A stretch of 57,926 nucleotides of DNA from Planococcus salinus (GCF_003719725.1 NZ_RIAX01000009.1:86048-143973); one strand, 5' to 3'. Positions 15,571 through 24,429 are shown, numbered from the stretch's first letter. Translations and numbers: made by a program. Notes: generated from the sequence alone by a model not told the origin.

Positions 15571-16113
15571 TTATTGATTCCATTCTTCCGCACGCATCGT
15601 GTAAACGACATGGTCGACGTAATGATCATACAGCCACTCTGCATGCGGGAGTGTGGCTTCTTCGGTATAGCCGAGACGCACCGGAATGGCACGGCTTTTG
15701 GCATTTTCCGTTGCCACGCGGATTTCGACTTTGTCCAGCGACATGCCGGCAAAGGCGTAATCAGTCAGCGCCTTGACGACGGTTGTCATCATACCGCTCC
15801 CTTGAAATTCAGGTGCCAGCCAGTAGCCAATTTTGGCGATTCTCTTTATTTGATCGATGGAGCTGAAGCCGGCCATCCCGACAATTTTGCCATTCCAGAC
15901 AATCGCAGCATTCAAACTTTTCCCTTCGGCGCTGTCCATTTTTGCCGCCTGAATGAATAACCGGGTGTCTTCCAGCGTCGTCGTCAAATCCAGCCACGGC
16001 AGCCATTGCCTCAAATAATCATGGGATTTTTCGATCAATTCGAAAAGCTGCTCGGCATCGTCCACTTCCATTAATTTCAGTGACAGCTGTTCATCCACTT
16101 TGTATAAAAACAT
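15571..16113 (-). CDS. GNAT acetyltransferase, RimL/YdaF type
   Basis: 180-aa N-acetyltransferase. The acetyl-CoA site is visible as GYWLAPEFQGSGMMTTVVKAL, after the core strand IVGMAGFSSID. The C-terminus has KVEIRVATENAKSRAIPVRLGY. This pattern fits the RimJ/RimL ribosomal-protein-serine acetyltransferases such as B. subtilis YdaF, with the usual N-terminal acidic segment and SHDYLRQWLPWLD. The true acceptor is unknown. Its start has GGAGC upstream. It converges with the amine oxidase gene over a 24-base gap with no clear terminator. Confidence 0.85.
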   Translation of the reverse strand: MFLYKVDEQLSLKLMEVDDAEQLFELIEKSHDYLRQWLPWLDLTTTLEDTRLFIQAAKMDSAEGKSLNAAIVWNGKIVGMAGFSSIDQIKRIAKIGYWLAPEFQGSGMMTTVVKALTDYAFAGMSLDKVEIRVATENAKSRAIPVRLGYTEEATLPHAEWLYDHYVDHVVYTMRAEEWNQ

Positions 16114-16248
16114 AACGTGCTCCTTTAAAAAATCTTCTTATTGCATAGTATTCGACTCTCACTGCCAAATGCCTTTCGTAAAATTCGTTTACTTTGAAAC
16201 AAAGCGGGAATTAGAAACATTGTAGACAAAAATACAAATGGAGGTTTT

Positions 16249-16578
16249 ATGATGGCACACCAACAACATGCGGAACTTCTACAGACATTGCACGATTGCA
16301 CGGCGACCTGCAACCACTGTTTTGACGCTTGTTTACAGGAAGAAGACGTGAAAATGATGGCCGAGTGCATCCGTTTGGACCGTGAATGCGCGGATATATG
16401 CGCGTTTTTGGAACAGGCAATCAGCAGAAACTCCCCATTCGTTTCAGAACTCGCAAAAGTTTGCGCAGCAGTCTGTGAAGCTTGCGGAAAAGAATGCGAA
16501 AAACACGACCACGATCACTGCCAGGAATGTGCGAAAGCATGCTTTAAATGCGCAGAAGCTTGCAGAAACATTGCATAA
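16249..16578 (+). CDS. Cys-rich four-helix-bundle copper storage-type protein (YhjQ/Csp-like)
   Basis: 109 aa with 16 cysteines, mostly in CxxxC spacing (HDCTATCNHCFDAC, KVCAAVCEACGKEC, HCQECAKACFKCAEAC) and a His/Asp stretch HDHDH. This is the pattern of YhjQ/Csp cytosolic proteins, which bind many Cu(I) ions inside a four-helix bundle. There is no signal peptide, which supports the cytosolic type. GGAGG precedes paired ATG codons, so the start is certain within one codon. It is monocistronic and followed by a strong terminator. No copper pump or regulator is adjacent. The metal is inferred from the family. Confidence 0.88.
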   Translation: MMAHQQHAELLQTLHDCTATCNHCFDACLQEEDVKMMAECIRLDRECADICAFLEQAISRNSPFVSELAKVCAAVCEACGKECEKHDHDHCQECAKACFKCAEACRNIA

Positions 16579-16634
16579 AACGTCAATCAGCAGAACAGGC
16601 AGCATTTTCCACTGGCTGTGAATACCACTTTGAA

Positions 16635-16672
16635 AAGTCCGCCCGCCAACTCCCGGCAGGCGGACTTTTTCT
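16635..16672 (+). terminator. Terminator of the copper-storage gene
   Basis: AAGTCCGCC / GGCGGACTT stem followed by TTTCTG on the plus strand. Confidence 0.88.
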
Positions 16673-16748
16673 GTATAAAAAACCCGTCTTTCTCCTTCTA
16701 TATGGTATTATGGCAAAAACACAGAAAGCCACTAAGGAGTTCTACAGC

Positions 16749-18398
16749 ATGATTCACTTTAAGAAAGAAAATATACAAAACCGCTCCGCAAAACCCGACA
16801 CGGCCATCAGTTTAAAAATGAAAATGATACTGCTTATCGGATTCTTGATCTTCGCCATTGTCATCGTCATCGGAATCTTTCTCGATTATTTCGTTACGGA
16901 TACGCTGGAAATGCAGATGGGAGAACGCGCGATGAGCGTGGCTGAAAGCGTGGCGCTCAATCCGCTGATTGTTGAGGCGTTCAGTGAAGAAGATCCAGCC
17001 GCCAGTATCCAGCCTGTTGTTGAACCGGTTCGGCAAGCAACCGGCGCCGAATTCATCGTTGTCGGAAATCAGGATGAAATCCGCTATTCCCATCCCAATC
17101 CGGAACAGATCGGTCAACAAATGGTTGGCGAAGACAATGAACGTGCGCTGTTAAAAGGCGAATCCTACATTTCCAGAGCGACAGGCTCGCTTGGCAGTTC
17201 CCTGCGTGCGAAAGTACCAGTGGTTGAGGAAGGAGAAATAATCGGCGTCGTTTCTGTCGGTTTCTTGGCCGATGATGTCCAGACCATCATCGGCAATTAC
17301 AATCAGGAGCTGTGGCTTGTGCTGGGGTTGATCGGAGCAGCGGCGCTGCTGGGGGCAATTTGGATCTCTTCCTATATAAAGCGCATTTTGTATGGCTTGG
17401 AACCGGAAGAAATTTCCCGCCTGCTGTTCCAAAAAGAAACGATTCTTCAATCCACTCATGAAGGCATCGTCGCAATTGACAGCAAAAACGCCATCACCAT
17501 GGTAAACGCAGCGGCGCTGCATTTATTGTTCGACAGCAGCGTTTCTGCTAATGACTTGATCGGGCAGCCAATCCACCAGGTATTGCCCGCATCCGAACTT
17601 CCGTCGGTGCTGGCAAGTGGCCAAAGCCGAAACGATACGGAGCACATTTTCGGCAACCATATTGTCTATATCAATTCCGTTCCGATTTATGCTGATGGCT
17701 CCATGATCGGTGCCGTCTCCACGTTCCGCAATAAGACGGAGATTGAGCTGCTGACCAAAGAGCTGTCCCGCATCAAGCAATACGCCAATGCTTTACGTGC
17801 GCAAACTCACGAGTTCACCAATAAATTATATGCCATTTCAGGTATGGTCCAATTGAACAAGAAAGAAGAAGTACTGGATTTTATTCGCATGGAAAACGAT
17901 GTACAGCAAAAGTGGATCAGCCTGCTGATCGACAAGGTAAGTGATCCGCTTGTCAGTGGCATGCTGCTCGGCAAGATGAACCAGGCCAGTGAATTGCAGA
18001 TTGATTTGTCGATAGATCCGGATTCCACACTCACTTCCCGCTTATCGGAAAAGAAAAGCAAGGCCCTCCAGACCGCAATCGGCAATTTAATCGACAACGC
18101 CATCGATGCAGTGCAGGACAGACCCAAAGAGCATCGGCAAATCGCTGTTTACTTCACCGACATCGCAGACGATATTCTGTTTGAAATCGACGATTCGGGA
18201 CATGGCATAGCCGAAGAAGATGTCCAGCACATATTTGAAGCGGGCTTTAGTTCAAAACCGGGTTCCGATCGTGGCTATGGACTGGCATTGACCAATCGCC
18301 TTGTCCATGATGCAGGCGGTGAATTGCATTTGGAAACCAGTGAATTAGGCGGCGCAAGTTTTGTTATATCATTACCGAAAGAGGAGAGGACAACATGA
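16749..18398 (+). CDS. CitA/DcuS-family sensor histidine kinase
   Basis: 549-aa membrane kinase for an external carboxylate signal. TM1 is at about 25-47, followed by an extracellular single-Cache-type sensor (about 48-190), TM2 (about 195-215), a PAS domain, and a kinase core. The phospho-acceptor is the His of LRAQTHEFTNKLYAISG. The ATPase motifs are NLIDNAIDAV, DDSGHGI and GYGLALTNRLV. I start it at ATG 16749 with AAGGAG 9 nt upstream; the longer frame has no extra domain and crosses the preceding terminator. The stop overlaps the response regulator start (ATGA), so they are coupled. Candidate targets are the carboxylate transporters downstream. Confidence 0.93.
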   Translation: MIHFKKENIQNRSAKPDTAISLKMKMILLIGFLIFAIVIVIGIFLDYFVTDTLEMQMGERAMSVAESVALNPLIVEAFSEEDPAASIQPVVEPVRQATGAEFIVVGNQDEIRYSHPNPEQIGQQMVGEDNERALLKGESYISRATGSLGSSLRAKVPVVEEGEIIGVVSVGFLADDVQTIIGNYNQELWLVLGLIGAAALLGAIWISSYIKRILYGLEPEEISRLLFQKETILQSTHEGIVAIDSKNAITMVNAAALHLLFDSSVSANDLIGQPIHQVLPASELPSVLASGQSRNDTEHIFGNHIVYINSVPIYADGSMIGAVSTFRNKTEIELLTKELSRIKQYANALRAQTHEFTNKLYAISGMVQLNKKEEVLDFIRMENDVQQKWISLLIDKVSDPLVSGMLLGKMNQASELQIDLSIDPDSTLTSRLSEKKSKALQTAIGNLIDNAIDAVQDRPKEHRQIAVYFTDIADDILFEIDDSGHGIAEEDVQHIFEAGFSSKPGSDRGYGLALTNRLVHDAGGELHLETSELGGASFVISLPKEERTT

Positions 18399-19126
18399 AG
18401 AGCAGCATTGACGTATTGATCGTGGAAGATGACTTCCGGGTGGCGGACATTAACCGGCAGCTCGTGGAAAAAGTAAAAGGATTTCGGGTCATCGGCATCG
18501 CGAAAACAGGCGAAGAGGCGATTCAGTTTCTGCAGAGCCAGCCTTCGCTCCCTCATCTGATCCTGCTGGACGTCTATATCCCCGATCGGACAGGACTCAG
18601 TCTGTTTTGGGAAATCCGCAGAAATTACCATCAGATTGATATTATTATGCTGTCGGCGGCAAAAGAAACTGCAACGGTTGAAGAAGCTTTGCGCGGCGGT
18701 ATCTTTGACTACATCATCAAACCGGTGGACTTCAGCCGCTTTGAAAAGACGTTAATGCATTACGCTGAACAACAGTCCATTTTGTCTTCCAGACAGGAGC
18801 TCGAACAGGAAGACATTGACCGGCTCATCGGTTTGCAGAAATCTCCTGCTTCTGAAAACCCTTCTGCCGCCGCTTCTCCCAAAGGCATCGACCAGATTAC
18901 ATTGCAGAAAGTGAGAGAAATCCTGACGGAAGTGGCCGGCGCTGGCATTAATGCATTGGAAACCGGCAAAGCAGTCGGTGTCAGCCGCTCGACAGCCAGA
19001 CGCTACCTGGAATATCTCGTCTCTCTCGGCGAAGCAAAAGCGCAGTTGGTCTATGGTGAAATCGGTCGTCCCGAGAGGCGTTACAGACATGAACAAAATG
19101 ATCAAAACTCCCAAAACGATCAATAA
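18395..19126 (+). CDS. CitT/DcuR-family response regulator
   Basis: 243-aa transcription regulator partnered with the kinase. The receiver domain (1-125) has the acidic pair E11-D12-D13, phospho-acceptor Asp59 in LILLDVYIPDRTG, and the conserved Lys in DYIIKPVDF. The C-terminal domain contains a helix-turn-helix, INALETGKAVGVSRSTARRY, typical of CitT/DctR/MalR regulators. It probably activates a carboxylate transporter, either the CitMHS-type gene immediately downstream or the TRAP operon beyond it. The tail is rich in Asn and Gln. No terminator is obvious before the next promoter region. Confidence 0.92.
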   Translation: MKSSIDVLIVEDDFRVADINRQLVEKVKGFRVIGIAKTGEEAIQFLQSQPSLPHLILLDVYIPDRTGLSLFWEIRRNYHQIDIIMLSAAKETATVEEALRGGIFDYIIKPVDFSRFEKTLMHYAEQQSILSSRQELEQEDIDRLIGLQKSPASENPSAAASPKGIDQITLQKVREILTEVAGAGINALETGKAVGVSRSTARRYLEYLVSLGEAKAQLVYGEIGRPERRYRHEQNDQNSQNDQ

Positions 19127-19169
19127 TTCCCTTAATTGAATAAGCTTAATCCGCCTGTCCCTCTGTGAT

Positions 19170-19190
19170 AAGTTGTATGGTATACAACTT
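19170..19190. promoter_or_regulatory. Perfect inverted repeat upstream of the CitMHS gene
   Basis: Arms AAGTTGTAT and ATACAACTT flank a 3-bp centre (GGT). It contains the TTGTAT/ATACAA halves typical of GntR (FadR-subfamily) operators, but could also be the site of the neighbouring response regulator. It lies 124 bp before the transporter start. Confidence 0.6.
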
Positions 19191-19247
19191 GGAAGAAGAG
19201 GGATTTTGCCTGTAATTGTCGCAATATTCCATAACCAAAAGGCAATT

Positions 19248-19261
19248 TGTATGCGTTTACA
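19248..19261 (+). promoter_or_regulatory. cre-like CcpA site before the CitMHS gene
   Basis: TGTATGCGTTTACA matches 13 of 14 positions of the cre consensus TGWAANCGNTNWCA. It lies 53 bp before the ATG, in the leader, where CcpA would block transcription. No CcpA binding can be shown from sequence alone. Confidence 0.55.
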
Positions 19262-19313
19262 ATCAGGCTCTTTTCCTCTTCGCATCACAAAAGAAACAGT
19301 AGGAGGAAGTTAT

Positions 19314-20636
19314 ATGTTAAGTATTATTGGCTTGCTGACTATTCTGGTCATTGTGGCATTGCTCATCAGCAACAAAATCACCCCGATTGTCGCGCTTGTC
19401 CTTGTGCCGATTGTCGGTGCTTTTGTTGCCGGCTTCAACTTCGAGGAAATTGGCGGGTTTTTCAACAGTGGAATTGAATCTGTAATGAGCGTCGTCATCA
19501 TGTTCATCTTTGCCATTCTGTTTTTCGGCATTATGCAGGACGTGGGGCTGTTTGATCCCCTGATCAACAAAATGATCGCCATCTCCAAAGGAAACATTAT
19601 TGCCGTTGCTGTCGGGACCGTATTAATCGCAGCTGTTGCCCAATTGGATGGTTCCGGGGCTTCAACTTTCCTGATTACGATTCCCGCTTTGCTGCCCTTG
19701 TACAAACGCTTAAAGATGAATCCTTATTTGCTGCTGTTATTGATCGGAACATCGGCCAGTGTGATGAATATGCTGCCGTGGGCTGGACCGCTTGGCCGCA
19801 CAGCAGCTGTACTTGGTATGGACGTCACAGAATTGTGGCGCCCTCTCATCAAAGTCCAACTGATCGCTTTGGTGCTGCTGATGGGACTGGCTGCCATTCT
19901 GGCCGTCCGTGAAAAGCGCCTTATTGCCAAACGCGGATTATTGAATGAAGAAATTTACAAAGAAGCGCAGGCTCCTGTTGAAGGGGCGCAGGACGAAGCT
20001 TCTTTAAAAGCTGCCTCCCTTCGCCGCCCCAAGCTTCTTTGGGCCAATGCCTTACTGGCTGTGGCTGTCATCGGCGTGCTGGTTTGGGGAATCGTCCCTG
20101 CTGGATTTGCCTTCATGATTGGCGTCAGCTTGGCTTTGCCATTAAACTACCCGAAGATGAAAGACCAGATGGAGCGCATTAAAGATCACGCACCCAATGC
20201 TCTTTTGATGGCTGCCATCATCCTGGCAGCAGGATCGTTTCTCGGAATTCTGAACGGCACGTTGATGCTCGATTCCATCGCCACTGACCTCGTGACGATT
20301 CTGCCCGCTGCCATCATTCCGTATTTGCACATCATTATCGGTTTCTTCGGTGTGCCATTCGATTTGCTGCTCAGCACCGATGCTTACTATTTTGCTTTGT
20401 TCCCGATTGTGGAACAAGTTGTCACCGGTTTCGGCGTTTCTTCTTTATCGGTCGCTTATGCGATGATCATTGGCAACATCATCGGCACTTTTGTCAGTCC
20501 GTTCTCCCCTGCCTTGTGGCTTGCACTCGGTTTGGCAGGTCTCGAGATGGGCAGGCACATCCGCTATTCTCTCCCGATCATGTGGGGATTCAGTATAGTG
20601 CTGGTAGTGATTTCGATTTTCATCGGCGTTATTTAA
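19314..20636 (+). CDS. CitMHS-family citrate/carboxylate transporter
   Basis: 440-aa membrane protein with about 11-12 hydrophobic helices. It resembles the CitMHS group: an N-terminal IGLLTILVIVALLISNKITP helix, a VAQLDGSGASTFLITIPALLPL segment (the conserved substrate region), and NMLPWAGPLGRTAAVLG. Members carry citrate with Mg or Ca ions and protons. The substrate here could be citrate or a related tricarboxylate. AGGAGG lies 7 nt before the chosen ATG; the longer frame back to 19173 runs through the regulatory region. It follows a carboxylate-type two-component system, and the leader carries an operator-like palindrome and a cre-like site, which suggests induction plus glucose repression. 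Confidence 0.88.
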   Translation: MLSIIGLLTILVIVALLISNKITPIVALVLVPIVGAFVAGFNFEEIGGFFNSGIESVMSVVIMFIFAILFFGIMQDVGLFDPLINKMIAISKGNIIAVAVGTVLIAAVAQLDGSGASTFLITIPALLPLYKRLKMNPYLLLLLIGTSASVMNMLPWAGPLGRTAAVLGMDVTELWRPLIKVQLIALVLLMGLAAILAVREKRLIAKRGLLNEEIYKEAQAPVEGAQDEASLKAASLRRPKLLWANALLAVAVIGVLVWGIVPAGFAFMIGVSLALPLNYPKMKDQMERIKDHAPNALLMAAIILAAGSFLGILNGTLMLDSIATDLVTILPAAIIPYLHIIIGFFGVPFDLLLSTDAYYFALFPIVEQVVTGFGVSSLSVAYAMIIGNIIGTFVSPFSPALWLALGLAGLEMGRHIRYSLPIMWGFSIVLVVISIFIGVI

Positions 20637-20640
20637 GACA

Positions 20641-20680
20641 AAAAAAACACCGTTTCGGCTCTCATGCCGAAACGGTGTTT
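20641..20680. terminator. Bidirectional terminator between CitMHS and TRAP genes
   Basis: A 15-bp perfect stem, AAACACCGTTTCGGC / GCCGAAACGGTGTTT, with a six-base loop and A/T tracts on both sides, between convergent genes. Confidence 0.92.
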
Positions 20681-20691
20681 CTGTTTATTGC

Positions 20692-22713
20692 TTAAGCTGT
20701 TACGGTGCTTTCTTTTCGGTTCTTCACATAGTTAAGCGCGAAAATTCCCAACACAATTACCAAACCAATGATATCGGTCAAATTCTCAGGGATGATCAGC
20801 ATCAACGCGCCTGCGCCGAGTACGAAACGGGTGAAGATGTTCAGGTTTGTCTTGAAAAAGCCTTCTGCCGTCGCACTTAGCCCGATGATGCCGATGACAG
20901 CCGTCACCGTGATCAGCAAGATTTCCAGCACGGACGGGAAGCCGAATTCCGTCGCATTGACAGCTACACCTGTCGTATCGATCATCAGCATCGCCGGGTT
21001 ATAAACGAACAGATACGGGATGATAAATCCGGCAATTGACAAGCGCAGGGCATTGAAACCGGTACGCATCGGATCGCCTCCGGAAACACCCGCTCCAGCG
21101 AAAGCTGCCAGTGCAACCGGCGGTGTGATATTGGCGAAAATTCCGAAATAGAATACAAACAGATGCGCCACCAGTACCGGGATACCGAACTCAGCCAGCG
21201 CCGGTGCTGTCATAGTGGCCGTAATAATGTACGCCGGAATCGACGGCAAGCCCATTCCCAAAACAATGGAAGCGATCATCGTCAAGAACAGTGTAAAGAA
21301 CAACGATCCTGCACCAAAGCTTGTGATGGCGGATGTCATCACCGTACCGAAGCTTGTCAGGCTGACCACCCCGATAATGATTCCGACAACCGCACAGGCA
21401 ATCATGACGGACAGCGATTGTCTCGCGCCGTCTTCCAGCGCTTCCAGAATATCTTTGAAATTCATGCGCGTCGATTTTCTGAACGCTGCCACGACCACTG
21501 TCAAAACGATGGTATAGAACGCCGCATAGGCAATCGGCAGCCCGGTGTAAAGCATGAACACCAAACCGACAATCGGCAGCAGCAAGTGGCCTTTTTCTTT
21601 CAGCACTTCTTTAGTGCGGGGCAAATCCGCTTTCGGGATTCCCCGCAGATTTTCTTTGCCGGCACGGAAATGCACTTGCATGATTACACCAAGGAAATAA
21701 AGAACGGCCGGCAGCAATGCCGCCAAAGCAATCGTTCCATAGGCGATGCCGGTTGTTTCCGCCATGATGAAGGCACTGGCCCCCATGATCGGCGGCAGAA
21801 TTTGTCCGCCGACCGACGCACTGGCTTCAACTGCGCCGGAAAAGTTTTTATGGTAGCCGATTTTTTTCATCAGCGGAATGGTGAAAGAACCGGTTCCCAC
21901 GACGTTGGCAATCGCGGAACCGTTGATGCTTCCCATAAAGCCACTGGAAATGACGGCCACTTTTGCCGGCCCGCCCTGCTTGCTTCCTGCAAGCGCCATG
22001 GCCAGGTCATTGAACAATTGCCCCATTCCCGATTTCGCAAGGAATGCACCAAACAGGATAAACAGGAAAATAAACTGCAACGAAGCCGAAATGGCTGTCG
22101 AATACAAACCTTCCGTCTTCAAATACAATTGGCCGAAAATATCGCCCAAATCGAATGGCCGCGTCATCAGCATATCCGGCATCCACAGAAAATGGCTGAC
22201 AAACGGATAAGCCAGGAACACCAAAGCCAAAACCGGCAGGATGAGGCCGGTCACTCGTCTGGCAGCTTCCAGGACGAGGACCACTGTCAAAATGGCAAAG
22301 ACAATATCCATTGTATTCGGAATCCCGCCACGTGTTGTGACAATGTCATTGTACTCATAGATCAGATAACCGGCGGTACCCAAACTGAAAAGGAATAAAA
22401 TCCAGTCATAGAATGGAATTTTTGAACGATCCTGCTTTTTGAATGTCGGATACACAAGAAAAATCAGTCCCATCCCCACTGCCACGTGAATAGACCGTGC
22501 CTGCAGCGCCGGAAGCGGATTGAATGTTACATACAAATGATAAAGTGAATAGGCAATGGCAATCGCCGCGATGATAAAAACCAGTTTTCGGTTTTTTAAT
22601 TTGCGGACTTTGGCGTCCGTATCGTATTTCTCCAGCACTTCCTGGCTTTTGCTTTTATCTTCAGCGTGCTCAGATATGCTTTCTATATTCAAATCTCTGT
22701 TATCTTTCGTCAT
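20692..22713 (-). CDS. TAXI-type TRAP transporter, fused permease (system 1)
   Basis: 673-aa fused 4TM (DctQ-like) and 12TM (DctM-like) subunit. The N-terminal 60 residues are charged and cytoplasmic, followed by several helices and then the large domain. Large-domain motifs include GSINGSAIANVVGTGSFTIPLMKKIGY, VGGQILPPIMGASAFIMAE and GMGLPSIPAYI. It works with the TAXI binding protein encoded two genes upstream. Its start overlaps the DUF1850 stop by 4 nt, so the three form one operon. TAXI-TRAP systems take up organic acids such as dicarboxylates or glutamate, driven by ion gradients. Confidence 0.93.
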   Translation of the reverse strand: MTKDNRDLNIESISEHAEDKSKSQEVLEKYDTDAKVRKLKNRKLVFIIAAIAIAYSLYHLYVTFNPLPALQARSIHVAVGMGLIFLVYPTFKKQDRSKIPFYDWILFLFSLGTAGYLIYEYNDIVTTRGGIPNTMDIVFAILTVVLVLEAARRVTGLILPVLALVFLAYPFVSHFLWMPDMLMTRPFDLGDIFGQLYLKTEGLYSTAISASLQFIFLFILFGAFLAKSGMGQLFNDLAMALAGSKQGGPAKVAVISSGFMGSINGSAIANVVGTGSFTIPLMKKIGYHKNFSGAVEASASVGGQILPPIMGASAFIMAETTGIAYGTIALAALLPAVLYFLGVIMQVHFRAGKENLRGIPKADLPRTKEVLKEKGHLLLPIVGLVFMLYTGLPIAYAAFYTIVLTVVVAAFRKSTRMNFKDILEALEDGARQSLSVMIACAVVGIIIGVVSLTSFGTVMTSAITSFGAGSLFFTLFLTMIASIVLGMGLPSIPAYIITATMTAPALAEFGIPVLVAHLFVFYFGIFANITPPVALAAFAGAGVSGGDPMRTGFNALRLSIAGFIIPYLFVYNPAMLMIDTTGVAVNATEFGFPSVLEILLITVTAVIGIIGLSATAEGFFKTNLNIFTRFVLGAGALMLIIPENLTDIIGLVIVLGIFALNYVKNRKESTVTA

Positions 22714-23174
22714 AAGGTTTTACCTCCTACATATTCCCAAAGATGGACATGCCTCACCGATATTGTGACAAACTCATAATCTGGTGTTAACTCATACAGT
22801 AAAATCTCTTTGTCGTCGGTTTCAATCGCTGTTTGTGCATTTTCTGAAACGGTCAAGTTCATCTCCTGGACCTGTCGATTGATTCGCATATGGACATAGC
22901 CATCTTCGGAAGGGATAATTTCGCCGTCCGAAGGCACTCCGGCACCGTACGTCTTGAAAATGGTTTCCGTCAGGAGCAGTTTATCGCCATCCCTTTCGTA
23001 CTGTTCCCGCCATTCTTCTTTTTCCACTGAATGAATCCATTTCAACGTAAACGACGATTCTTTCAAATAGTACACCTCATCGCCAAGAACAAACTGGATC
23101 ACCGGCAGTTTCCATAGCAGGAAAAAAAGGAGCACCAATAAGCATGCTCCTCCTCCCAAGACTTTACTGTTCAC
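22710..23174 (-). CDS. DUF1850 protein associated with TAXI-TRAP system
   Basis: 154 aa with an N-terminal membrane anchor (about LGGGACLLVLLFFLLWKLPV) and an external beta-rich domain. The DUF1850 pattern is recognisable in FTLKWIHSVEKEEWREQY and TIFKTYGAGVPSD. The family is found almost only beside TAXI-TRAP permeases, and its role is unknown; accessory folding or gating is a guess. It sits between the binding protein (11-nt overlap) and the permease (4-nt overlap), which points to tight stoichiometry. Confidence 0.88.
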   Translation of the reverse strand: MNSKVLGGGACLLVLLFFLLWKLPVIQFVLGDEVYYLKESSFTLKWIHSVEKEEWREQYERDGDKLLLTETIFKTYGAGVPSDGEIIPSEDGYVHMRINRQVQEMNLTVSENAQTAIETDDKEILLYELTPDYEFVTISVRHVHLWEYVGGKTL

Positions 23175-24150
23175 TGTAATAACGTTCTGCTCCCGGATGC
23201 AATGGTGCTACGAGCCCTTCTTGAGCAGCTTCAAGCGAGATATCGGAAGCGGCCTGGTGAGAGTTCTCAAGTGTATCGAGATTCTCAAAGAACGTCTTTG
23301 TCAATTCGTATACATCGTCTTCACTCATATCCGAATGAACGATCAAAGCGTTCATGATGGCCGCTGTTGGAATCGCTTCCTCGTTGCCATAAGTGTCTGC
23401 AGGAATATCAAGTGCCACAAAATACGATTTGTCCTGTGCGATTTCTTCCACATCTTCCGGATTCACTGTTACCAATCGAATATCCAATGTTTCAGAAAGC
23501 TCAAGCAACGACGCATTCGGCAAGCCGCTTGTTAAAAATGCTGCATCAATCTGGCCGGCACGCAATCCATCCGCCGCTTCTGCATACCCCAGGTAATCGA
23601 CTTCAATATCATCATAAGTGATGCCATGGCCTTCCAGCAGGGTGCGGGCGTTCACTTCAACACCGGAGTTCTGGTCCCCTACTGCAATCCGTTTTCCGCG
23701 CAAATCTTCAAATGTTTCAATACCTGAGTCAGCTGTTGTTACGATTTGAACATAGTTTGGATAAAGTGCAGCGATCTGGTTGACTTTGTCTGTCGGCTCC
23801 GAGAAGCTTTCCTCCCCTTCAACCGCCTGGCTGACAACGTCACTCATCGTAAATGCCATTTCGATTTTGTCTTCTTTCATCAAGTTGACGTTTTCTACAG
23901 AAGCCCCCGTCGTTTGTGTTCTGGAGTTGACACCGTATGCATCGCTGTAAGTTTCAGCCAACGTTGTTCCAATAATATTATAAGGACCGGATGCTCCGCC
24001 GGTTGCAATTGTAACGATGTTGCTTTCCAGGCCTTCGCCGTCTCCACCGCCTCCGTCACCGGAAGATGTTTCTTCTCCGCCTCCACATGCTGCCAAAACC
24101 AATGCCGCAGCTGCAGACATCATGAAAACGCTTAACTTATTCTGTTTCAT
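23164..24150 (-). CDS. TAXI-family TRAP solute-binding lipoprotein (system 1)
   Basis: 328-aa extracytoplasmic binding protein. The signal peptide ends in VLAACGG (lipobox Cys), followed by a Gly/Ser/Glu-rich linker. The TAXI fold is shown by IATGGASGPYNIIGTTLAE, LRGKRIAVGDQNSGVEVNAR and GLRAGQIDAAFLTSGLPNASL. The ligand is not recognisable, but the group includes organic-acid binders. GGGGG precedes the ATG by 7 nt. It is the first gene of the operon, behind a TATAAT promoter with a weak -35 and a long inverted repeat. A cre-like TGAAAACGCTTAAC lies in its first codons (24123-24136). Confidence 0.92.
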   Translation of the reverse strand: MKQNKLSVFMMSAAAALVLAACGGGEETSSGDGGGGDGEGLESNIVTIATGGASGPYNIIGTTLAETYSDAYGVNSRTQTTGASVENVNLMKEDKIEMAFTMSDVVSQAVEGEESFSEPTDKVNQIAALYPNYVQIVTTADSGIETFEDLRGKRIAVGDQNSGVEVNARTLLEGHGITYDDIEVDYLGYAEAADGLRAGQIDAAFLTSGLPNASLLELSETLDIRLVTVNPEDVEEIAQDKSYFVALDIPADTYGNEEAIPTAAIMNALIVHSDMSEDDVYELTKTFFENLDTLENSHQAASDISLEAAQEGLVAPLHPGAERYYSEQ

Positions 24151-24176
24151 ATCTGTACCCCCTTGCTTTTTTTACT

Positions 24177-24240
24177 ATTATAGCTGAATACTTTATCAAA
24201 CAAAAGACAATTATTGATTTTTTAAATAATATTGTTTGAT
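24177..24240 (-). promoter_or_regulatory. TRAP operon promoter with long inverted repeat
   Basis: Minus-strand -10 TATAAT is at 24177-24182 with no good -35. Arms ATCAAACAA (24195-24203) and TTGTTTGAT (24232-24240) form a 9-bp perfect inverted repeat with a 28-bp AT-rich spacer, and the inner arm overlaps the -35 region. This is the arrangement of an activator-dependent promoter; the response regulator at 18395 is the obvious candidate. Confidence 0.6.
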
Positions 24241-24429
24241 ATCCCTTTCTCAAAAATGCATTCTTCAGCTGCTTTTTTCACACAAAAAATAATAGAAAAA
24301 TGAAAATTTTCCATCTTTTAGATATGGTTTTAATTATTCTGAAATATTAATATCGCTTTATAAAAAAGTGGTTGTGTGGTAACTCTCATTTACTGGACCG
24401 GACGATTTTTGTACACTTATTTCAGATCC

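Noticed and set aside
21163..22398. Plus-strand 411-codon frame
   Set aside because: Antisense shadow of the TRAP permease; rich in His, Gln and Arg as expected for the opposite strand, with no ribosome site.
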